DNA of 11,778 nt, taken from positions 1 to 11,778 of the forward strand of contig WHUZ01000325.1 of the NCBI GenBank assembly GCA_015179045.1, read 5' to 3'. Positions 7,095 through 11,778 of the stretch are shown piece after piece. The first letter of the stretch is position 1. Each line of letters starts with the position of its first letter. Both the position numbers and the translations under genes were made by a program. Below the pieces are notes generated by a model. The model was not told the origin of the DNA. It searched no databases and saw only the letters and a program-made list of their open reading frames with translations. The DNA comes from Kalaharituber pfeilii. Lineage: Eukaryota; Ascomycota; Pezizomycetes; Pezizales; Pezizaceae.

Positions 7095-7317
7095 CATAAA
7101 TCCCTTCAAAGCAACATATCTAAAGGAGCTAAGGTGTAGAATATGAAGAATAGTCCTTAATTTAACTGCTTTACAAGTTGCATACAAAATTTTATTCTGG
7201 TGGTTGAGATATATGTTGTCGCGCGCGGTCAGTTTTGGTGTAAAACGTGGGCTTGGTATGAGACTAGTAAAACGTGCGTCGGGACGTGGTGCACGTCGGG
7301 TTGTGGTAAATTACAGT
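7095..7317 (+). pseudogene. Unrecognised repetitive protein fragment, arm 2
   Basis: This is the inverted counterpart of 5629-5941. TGGTTGAGATATATGTTGTC, GTCAGTTTTGGTGTAAAACG and ACGTGGTGCACGTCGGGTTG match the reverse complement of arm 1 closely. The plus-strand frame gives MLSRAVSFGVKRG...RASGRGARRVVVNYSS, parallel to RMLSFGVKRASARGARRVVV in arm 1. Relative to arm 1 it carries an insertion of about 20 bases around 7245-7268 that nearly duplicates AAAACGTGSGTYG. The upstream part has many stops, so this copy is more decayed. The PIF/Harbinger-like element begins at its end. Confidence 0.6.
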
Positions 7318-7364
7318 AGCGGTGGTCATCAATTATCTAAAGTAAAGTAAATGGAACATTTGTA
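7318..7364 (+). repeat. Left terminal inverted repeat
   Basis: Starts AGCGGTGGTCATCAATTATC and continues AAAGTAAAGTAAATGGAACA TTTGTAC. It pairs with 8019-8065 with one A/C mismatch after ATCT. Confidence 0.9.
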
Positions 7365-7491
7365 CATTAGCCGCGTCTTGACAACGATGCCCATTGGCTA
7401 TGTTCCGTCCCAAAATGTAAAGTAAGGTACACTATCACAGTACATTTCTGAAAAATCTACAGCACAAAATAGTCCTGTTACTTTTCGAAAA

Positions 7492-7526
7492 ACATTTACT
7501 TTACTTTAGATTTGCTACGAACCGCC
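7492..7526 (-). repeat. Internal third copy of the TIR motif
   Basis: The reverse complement reads GGCGGTTCGTAGCAAATCTA then AAGTAAAGTAAATG, close to the outer TIR. With the left TIR it would bound a ~209-base sub-element (7318-7526). Confidence 0.65.
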
Positions 7527-7542
7527 CCCACTCAAAGCAACC

Positions 7543-7570
7543 CCACACCACACCGCACCGCACCGCACCA
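7543..7570. repeat. 5-bp tandem repeat (CCRCA)n
   Basis: Units CCACA, CCACA, CCGCA, CCGCA, CCGCA and a partial CCA run without interruption, at the point where the transposase reading frame of the Harbinger-like element loses homology. Confidence 0.9.
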
Positions 7571-7942
7571 AAAGGAGGCTCTTTGCATCCGAAAAATAGC
7601 AAGAAATGCTGGATCTGGATATTAATTAATCAATTTTGATAGAATATTTAAGTCTTGCCTTCTAGCAGAGTTTCTGCCATGGTTGAGATATCGATTAGCT
7701 GCAATATGATCACTCCCATCTACTAGCTCCTGAAGCTCCTCTAAGTCCTCCTCTTCTTCCTCTGAACTATATTCTGAGTCAAACTCCGAATCTAAATCAT
7801 ACTCCATTGCTGTCATCAAAACATCGATTTCAGCATCTATTTTCTTCTGTATTGACGCTTTTTGGCTTATACGACATTGCGAATCTGTAGTTGTGTTGAT
7901 ATGCGGGGTAGGGGTGAATGAGACTACAATTACAGAGTACAA
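7570..7942 (-). pseudogene. Truncated Harbinger-type transposase, N-terminal part
   Basis: From ATG at 7942 the minus strand encodes an N-terminus with an acidic run (EYSSEEEEEDLEELQELVDG), then IAANRYLNHGRNSARRQDLN and ILSKLIN, then an in-frame TAA at 7624-7622. The same frame continues after the stop as YPDPAFLAIFRMQRASFW before running into the CCRCA repeat. The order 'acidic stretch, RYL.R, YP...F...FRM...SFW' is characteristic of the region ahead of the DDE domain in PIF/Harbinger (DDE_Tnp_4) transposases. The catalytic domain is absent. The start lies about 75 bases inside the right TIR, as expected for the transposase of this element. It is therefore the 5' remnant of the source element's transposase. 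The family call rests on motif recognition, not on a search. Confidence 0.65.
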
Positions 7943-8018
7943 GCTTTAGCTTTTTGACATTTTGGACCGGTCATCAATTGCCGGCCACAAATGGCTAGAC
8001 GTACAGGGATATGAAATG

Positions 8019-8065
8019 TACAAATGTTCCATTTACTTTACTGTAGATAATTGATGACCACCGCT
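8019..8065 (-). repeat. Right terminal inverted repeat
   Basis: The reverse complement begins AGCGGTGGTCATCAATTATC, identical to the left end, and continues into AGTAAAGTAAATGGAAC. Confidence 0.9.
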
Positions 8066-8068
8066 AGT

Positions 8069-8197
8069 ATCCTCGCTACATAAGTACCCAAATTTCAGTC
8101 TTCCACCCCACTTAACTACGTTCAATATAGTTTAGAAGAGCCCATGCTAAAAAAAAAAAAAATCGGAATTTTCATTGTAGAGTTATTCAGGCTCCGC
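8069..8197. other. Short spacer with A13 run
   Basis: No gene is visible. It contains a run of about 13 A's (around 8150-8162) that is not followed by either of the two LINE 3' signatures. Confidence 0.3.
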
Positions 8198-8281
8198 TAC
8201 TAGCTAGTACAATATGTATTCGGACATAGTGCATAATGTGCATTAGTACCCCTGTCCGAATACATATTTTACTGGCTAGTA
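8198..8281. mobile_element. 84-bp palindromic mini-MITE, TA-flanked
   Basis: The left arm 8198-8226 (TACTAGCTAGTACAATATGT then ATTCGGACA) and right arm 8253-8281 are inverted copies of 29 bases with two mismatches, separated by 26 bases. The outermost dinucleotide on each side is TA, consistent with Tc1/mariner-type insertion. It has no coding capacity and could fold into a long hairpin. Alternatively it could be an isolated hairpin, but the TA ends favour a MITE. Confidence 0.7.
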
Positions 8282-8478
8282 CTTGTAACTGAATTCTTTG
8301 GCTCTGTTCAATATAACATAAGCCAGAAATATAACTACACTCAATGCCGCATAATTGCATCTATGGGCAATGCCAAAATAGGATGTCACATCCGGAAAAT
8401 GCTCAATTTCTTAGTTATGCACAATTTCTTGCTACAGAAGCATACAGTGCTATGTTACAGGTCTCAAGCTGTTACTAC
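8282..8478. other. Spacer, no gene seen
   Basis: AT-rich sequence between the palindromic element and the possible Cys-rich exon. I see no gene or repeat. Confidence 0.3.
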
Positions 8479-8856
8479 TCATGTATTGTAATATAGCACT
8501 GGTACTACCATTGCTACCATTCCTACTATTGCATGAGCAGGTAGAGCGTTGCAGTGAGTTGGTATTTGCTGGTAGGTGCCAGAAGAGGTTATTTTATAAG
8601 GTAGAGGGGTGAGGCAACTGTAGATGCTGTAGGAGTAGCATTTCCCTTCAAATTCAGAATCAGCACAGTCAGTATGGTCTATAATTAATTCATCATACAT
8701 ATTAGAAATATATTCTGTGAGATATGCCTTACATTTTGATGTTGGGGAGGGTGCAAAACTGGCGCCAAGGTGCCCAGCGTTACCGGTGTGCACATCGTTA
8801 CCCATACGGTACGTACTGGTAGGCTGGGTACGAGAACAGCTTAGGTTTAACACCGA
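8479..8856 (-). CDS. Possible 3' exon of a small Cys-rich protein (uncertain)
   Basis: A stop-free minus frame ends at 8479 after about 124 codons. It begins right after a plausible splice acceptor (CTTTCTCAG, ending at 8857), so it could be a terminal exon; the first ATG inside is at residue 17. It contains six Cys (6, 41, 63, 72, 80, 101 of the frame) and ends in a hydrophobic stretch AIVGMVAMVVPVL about 3 residues before the C-terminus. Even Cys spacing with a hydrophobic tail is seen in fungal GPI-anchored surface proteins. No signal peptide or upstream exon can be identified (upstream is A-rich), no family is recognised, and the surroundings are transposon relics. It could be a chance frame or a broken gene. 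Confidence 0.3.
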   Translation of the reverse strand, partial: SVLNLSCSRTQPTSTYRMGNDVHTGNAGHLGASFAPSPTSKCKAYLTEYISNMYDELIIDHTDCADSEFEGKCYSYSIYSCLTPLPYKITSSGTYQQIPTHCNALPAHAIVGMVAMVVPVLYYNT

Positions 8857-8982
8857 CTGAGAAAGTGACTTTTTCTCTTTTTTTTTAGCTTTTTTTTTCG
8901 GGTTTCGCGAGGGGTATTCAATTTTGGAAAATTTTTTTTCGATAGTAAAAGGTGAATTGAAGTGGATATTAATAATAAAAGC

Positions 8983-9413
8983 TTAATACCGCTCTTACTG
9001 TATATTATTCGTAAAAGCCGTAACATTTATACAACAGCGGACTGTCTGGAGATATTCCGGCGCGTCAGACTACATACTATGTAACTGAGATGTGGCGACC
9101 TTGAACTCTAGCATATCCCTAGATCGCGAAACATCAGCACGTGGCCGTTTGCGGGCTTGACTTCAGAGTAAATCCCATCCAAAGTTTATGAACGGTAAAC
9201 GAAAAGTTGCGGGATCAAAAGCTGAATGTATTTTTGGAACACGCCCTCATACCTAAAAGTTATGGCATCACTTTCAAGAGGGACTCACAAAGCATGTCCG
9301 GCTTTACCAGCTGTAGCTCTACTCTATAAGGGACTACCAATAGTGTAAGGAAGAATGCCATCCAAGCGATCTAGAGGTCTCTTACCATGCTCATTAGAAC
9401 GAAATGAGTTATC
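8983..9413. other. Unassigned region
   Basis: Mixed-composition sequence with no stop-free frame of interest, no LINE signature and no visible repeat. It may belong to the same unit as 9414-9872. Confidence 0.3.
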
Positions 9414-9872
9414 TCAGCATTCTCTCTTATTGAGTAGAGTATCAAGACTTTCTTTGGGCGAGGAGATCCTGTAAATACAGCCAACCAGACCGGAGCATGT
9501 ATTCTGGTTAAATGAGACCTCATTTACAAGGGATCCCCAGCGGAAGGGGCAGCTCCCCGTTTGGTCATAAGGGATGTTCTTTATGACCCAATTTCTGACG
9601 GATGGGATGTGGAGTCTTACGAAGGCCACGAGCGGCCACCCTCGTCGATCATATCGCGTGCTTCTGCGGAATGAATAAATCTCACCTTTCCTCCTAGTAC
9701 GAAGATGCCAATTTTGGAGATGTATTTGCAAGTTAGTGTCACCACACCATTTTAAGACTAATGGCCCACCCTGTTCCGGAAACCCGCTCTGGGCCACTTC
9801 ATGCCATGAAAAACAAGTCGTATACCCACGACGTCCTACAACGCTGCTCTGGGAGGCGTGCACTGTGCTCAC
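9414..9872 (-). CDS. Hypothetical open frame, 152 codons, unrecognised
   Basis: The longest uninterrupted frame in this part of the window starts at ATG 9872 and ends at TGA 9416-9414. It is rich in Trp, Arg and Ser, with motifs such as GRRGYTTCFSWHEVAQSGFP and YDQTGSCPFRWGSL, and has no signal peptide, membrane segment or domain I can name. The composition is closer to balanced GC than the AT-rich relics nearby. There is no obvious intron, promoter or paralogue in the window. It could be a small gene, a fragment of a retroelement, or a chance frame. Confidence 0.25.
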   Translation of the reverse strand: MSTVHASQSSVVGRRGYTTCFSWHEVAQSGFPEQGGPLVLKWCGDTNLQIHLQNWHLRTRRKGEIYSFRRSTRYDRRGWPLVAFVRLHIPSVRNWVIKNIPYDQTGSCPFRWGSLVNEVSFNQNTCSGLVGCIYRISSPKESLDTLLNKREC

Positions 9873-10120
9873 CGATGAATTCTCTTATTTAGGGAACTGT
9901 CACTGTCCTTATAGTAGATAACTAGCTCTTATGTAGGTCGCGAGTAGCTCGGGTCTACTAAATGCTCCCGAGTAGTCATAATTGGTCCAGGGTCATTGGT
10001 GCCTGGCGCTGGGTATCAGTGACGCGGAATTTATACTTTATACAAGAGGCACACAAGAAACAGAGAGAAATCTCATCAGAGGTTGCCCGAAGCGGGAAAG
10101 GGCCTGGTTGAGCAACAACA
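9873..10120. other. Unassigned region left of LINE family A
   Basis: Contains the near-palindromic CTCGGGTCTACTAAATGCTC CCGAG around 9948-9972 and no supported gene. Before the LINE inserted at 10136 this flank was continuous with 10910-10945. Confidence 0.3.
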
Positions 10121-10736
10121 AAACGCAGTTGACCAGGCAGCTATCAGTGCAGTCCAGAAAGCAGGAAAAACTGGCAAGGCAAGAACCGCAGACCTAGCGC
10201 GGGTGATAGAGCTGATTGCGGAGAGGCGGCGGAGGCTAAGGAAGGCGGATGCAGTGAAGCTGGCATGGGTCAAGGCCCACGTGGGGATAGAAGGCAATGA
10301 GAAGGCGGATGAGTTGGCCAAAGAGGGGGCCAAGTGCATGAGGTATGATGGGCAGGCCACTGAGGGTGGGCTGCGTCAAGAGTTAGTTCGAAAAAGAAAA
10401 GAGGAGAGGGAGCGTGCAGGGTTTGGGAAGGGCAAATTCGCGAAGTGGGGCAGGAGAGCACTCACAAATTACACATGGCTGCGGACTGGAAAAGGCGGAG
10501 CTATGTGGAGAAGGATGGTTAGTGGCGAGGAGGTACAATGTACATGTGGTGAGGCATGGAGTGCTGAGCATGTGGTGTTCAGATGCACAGAACTGGAGCG
10601 GCCACAGAGGAAGAACAAAAATGGGGCACATGTCACCTGGCAGTCCTGGAAGGACCTAGAGGAGAAAGGATGGAAGCAAGAAGGCGTGGAAGGTGACCCG
10701 GTCGAGTACTGGTTTGCCTGCCTCGATCTGGGGTAG
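10083..10736 (+). pseudogene. LINE ORF2 C-terminal fragment (RNase H), chimeric N-end
   Basis: An uninterrupted frame ends at TAG 10734-10736. Its core AWVKAHVGIEGNEKADELAK is the C-terminal half of an RNase H domain, preceded by a helix (ARTADLARVIELIAERRRRL) typical of it. A knuckle CTCGEAWSAEHVVFRC follows. RNase H removes RNA from the RNA/cDNA hybrid during LINE copying, but the N-terminal RNase H residues, reverse transcriptase and endonuclease are missing, so it cannot be functional. The first ~18 codons (10083-10135, no ATG; the frame opens at TTG) come from the target DNA and its duplicated site, not from the element: LINE sequence starts only at 10136. Unlike the family B copy there is no internal stop, which indicates recent insertion. 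Confidence 0.85.
10121..10135. repeat. LINE target-site duplication, left copy
   Basis: AAACGCAGTTGACCA here is repeated exactly at 10895-10909, immediately after the poly-A tail. The leading A's of the right copy merge with the tail, so the true duplication may be 13-15 bases. Confidence 0.92.
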
Positions 10737-10866
10737 CCGGGGACCGGGGGACGGAGGGCACTGGGTGCTCAAGGGTGTATGTAGATTCCGTAGTTAGTTG
10801 TCTCAAACCTGGCCCGGGTATATGGGTCCCTGCCATAGGCTGGTAGCCTGTATGCGGGGTTACGTG

Positions 10867-10894
<28 letters not shown>
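10136..10894 (+). mobile_element. 5'-truncated LINE (family A), about 759 bp
   Basis: The insert is bracketed by a 15-bp direct repeat and ends with GCGGGGTTACGTGAATT (10854-10870) plus about 27 A's. It contains the C-terminal RNase H and knuckle region of ORF2 and a 3' UTR of about 130 bases. The same terminal word marks the stub at 215-283. Fungal LINEs with RNase H followed by a C-terminal Cys/His knuckle are typically Tad1-like. The intact frame and TSD suggest this is one of the youngest insertions in the window. Confidence 0.93.
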
Positions 10895-10897
<3 letters not shown>

Positions 10898-10945
10898 CGC
10901 AGTTGACCATCCTGTCGCAGTGAATGAAGGTTCGCTCTTTGTTGG

Positions 10946-11000
10946 TTTTTATATCATTACTCGCATGCCACCCCGTAGGCTATGGCGAGGGCTAAGCCGA
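10946..11000 (-). mobile_element. LINE 3' end, family B, short tail
   Basis: The plus strand shows TTTTT (10946-10950), then ATATCATTACTCGCATGCCA and CCCCGTAGGCTATGGCGA, the family B signature on the minus strand. The tail is only 5 bases and no matching TSD was found, so the copy is older or was altered. Its 5' limit is unclear; AG-rich plus-strand sequence follows to about 11032, resembling the same position in the copies at 3750 and 6070. Confidence 0.7.
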
Positions 11001-11286
11001 ACATAGGAAAATAAAAGAAAAGAAAGGAAACAAACATCACATAACCCATGAGCTCCACTGGTAATGTGTGCAGAAACAACAATCTAATGACAAGAACCAA
11101 GTCATGATGAATGGTCCTCCTCACCAGTATTACAAGCAACTTGAAAAATGGAACATAACAGTGACTTAGCAAGCAGGCAAACAAATCCCACTCCCACTCA
11201 TACAAGCATCACGTATGCCACACTCCTCCTAACCTTACTCTTGCTAGTTTCTGGCTGTCCACTTCCTTCCCCATGCACACGACAAA
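11001..11286. other. Unassigned region between LINE end and BTB copy 2
   Basis: It may include more of the family B LINE. A plus-strand frame with a leucine-rich stretch (ATLLLTLLLLVSG) begins at 11148, but it overlaps the 3' part of the BTB copy on the opposite strand and has no other support, so it is not called as a gene. Confidence 0.35.
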
Positions 11287-11360
11287 GCAGAAGCACTCAA
11301 GATTTCAAATATGTGCATTATATCGGCCACATTTGCTATGGAGGTCAACTAGAGCCACGC

Positions 11361-11454
11361 CTAATATTGAGTGCAGGGGAAATCCACAGCGGATTGATGT
11401 TAGTCAAGCTCAGCGGCAAATCAGCAATAATCATGTCAAAATCCAGGAGTTTAC
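11361..11454 (-). other. Candidate terminal intron of BTB gene 2 (94 nt)
   Basis: Donor AAG|GTAAAC, branch TTGACTAAC and acceptor ATTAG|GC align with the 96-nt candidate in gene 1 at 419-324. If spliced, the protein would gain only a few residues (R-R-G-S-S) before a TGA. Confidence 0.5.
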
Positions 11455-11778
11455 CTTTCCCTTTGTGCATTTGTTAATATGCCATTCCACAAATCTGTAC
11501 CCGCAGCTGGTGGATGTAACTCCTTGACCGGACTTTTTCCAGCATCTTCGCGATACTCAAGGCCGGGAACTTTAGCGATAATATTGTCCACGCCACTCAC
11601 CAGTCTCCTCGCTGGAGAACAGTTGGCATGGTTAGGTGGCTCCGGTGGGGACTTATAACAATTCTCACACTTTATGGCAGATGCTTCAGAAGGACCATTC
11701 CACATAGCCGATGGACGTAACCAGGGTTTTTTGCAACAATCTATGGGCTTTTGAAGAATAATCTCCTGCGGAAATGTC
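11451..11778 (-). CDS. BTB-family gene 2, 3' end only (runs off the window)
   Basis: On the minus strand a stop-free frame enters from beyond 11778 and ends at TAA 11453-11451, giving 108 residues. It matches the C-terminus of gene 1 along its length: FPQEIILQKPIDCC against FPDEIILQKPIQCC, the CX2CX9HX2C motif (CENC...NHANC against CLNC...NHASC), and PPAAGTDLWN. The BTB domain would lie outside the window. As in gene 1, the stop is embedded in a donor-like AAG|GTAAAC, with branch TTGACTAAC and acceptor ATTAG|GC ending at 11361, so a short extra exon is likely. No frameshift or premature stop is visible. Orientation is the same as gene 1, which makes this a direct duplication about 11 kb apart. 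Confidence 0.8.
   Translation of the reverse strand, partial: TFPQEIILQKPIDCCKKPWLRPSAMWNGPSEASAIKCENCYKSPPEPPNHANCSPARRLVSGVDNIIAKVPGLEYREDAGKSPVKELHPPAAGTDLWNGILTNAQRER

Larger units (their letters stand above)
7318..8065. mobile_element. PIF/Harbinger-like deletion derivative (MITE-sized, 748 bp)
   Basis: The terminal inverted repeats are about 47 bases with one mismatch: AGCGGTGGTCATCAATTATC at 7318 onward, reverse-complemented at 8046-8065, and continuing through AGTAAAGTAAATGGAACATT. The flanks carry AGT at 7315-7317 and 8066-8068, a 3-bp duplication as expected for PIF/Harbinger; a TA duplication (7317-7318 and 8065-8066) cannot be excluded because the bases overlap. Inside, the minus strand encodes the N-terminal part of a Harbinger-type transposase but no catalytic domain, so the element is non-autonomous. 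A third, internal copy of the repeat sits at 7492-7526. It lies at the end of arm 2 of the unrecognised repeat. Confidence 0.85.

Noticed and set aside
9948..10025. Possible LTR end and tRNA primer-binding site (GGGTATCAGTGACG)
   Set aside because: Only a weak resemblance to an initiator-Met primer site, with no paired LTR, gag or polymerase motifs in the window.
11148..11477. Plus-strand frame with a leucine-rich, signal-like segment
   Set aside because: The hydrophobic stretch is 20+ residues from the start, and the frame overlaps the conserved 3' end of the BTB copy on the other strand.

Overview
The window looks like a repeat-rich stretch of a filamentous fungal genome, most likely an ascomycete. 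The evidence is one multi-exon gene with a short GTATGT...CTAAC...CAG intron, fungal-style BTB domain wording, and LINE retrotransposons whose ORFs end in RNase H plus a Cys/His knuckle (the Tad1-like pattern). The exact species cannot be read from the sequence; a TE-rich Pezizomycete would fit. There are no bacterial-type operons, no rRNA or tRNA genes and no CRISPR array that I can see.

Layout. The only convincing host gene is a minus-strand BTB/POZ protein (1828 down to 416, about 451 aa, one clear intron, one probable 3'-terminal intron). The last ~330 bases (11451-11778, minus) are the 3' end of a second gene of the same family, running off the window. The two copies lie in the same orientation about 11 kb apart and enclose an island made almost entirely of decayed transposable elements and satellites. 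From left to right the window holds: a roughly 70-bp LINE stub with its target-site duplication (TSD) just downstream of BTB gene 1 (215-283); an unassigned spacer (1829-3040); a Tc1-like DD34E transposase pseudogene (5001 to 3041, minus) split by a block made of a LINE poly-A end and a 12-bp minisatellite/foldback (3667 to about 4127); another 12/13-bp satellite (5006-5170); inverted copies of an unrecognised protein-coding repeat (about 5629-5941 and 7095-7317), one interrupted by a 5'-truncated LINE with a perfect 13-bp TSD (5997-6672) and the other adjoining a PIF/Harbinger-like deletion derivative (7318-8065); an 84-bp palindromic MITE (8198-8281); a possible small Cys-rich exon (8856-8479, minus); an unassigned kilobase (about 8983-10082); a 5'-truncated LINE of a second family (10136-10894); and another LINE 3' end (from 10946, minus).

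How it fits together. The island is a nested insertion record rather than a pathway. Two LINE 3'-end families can be told apart: A ends ...GCGGGGTTACGTGAATT-poly(A), and B ends ...TAGCC..GGGCGGC..CG.....ATGATAT-poly(A). BTB copy 2 preserves the unoccupied version of the site where BTB copy 1 carries its LINE stub, so that insertion is younger than the gene duplication. I found no new defence, toxin or metabolic system. The most interesting items are the BTB family's conserved C-terminal CX2CX9HX2C module, the foldback minisatellite, the three-TIR Harbinger derivative and the unassigned inverted protein-coding repeat.
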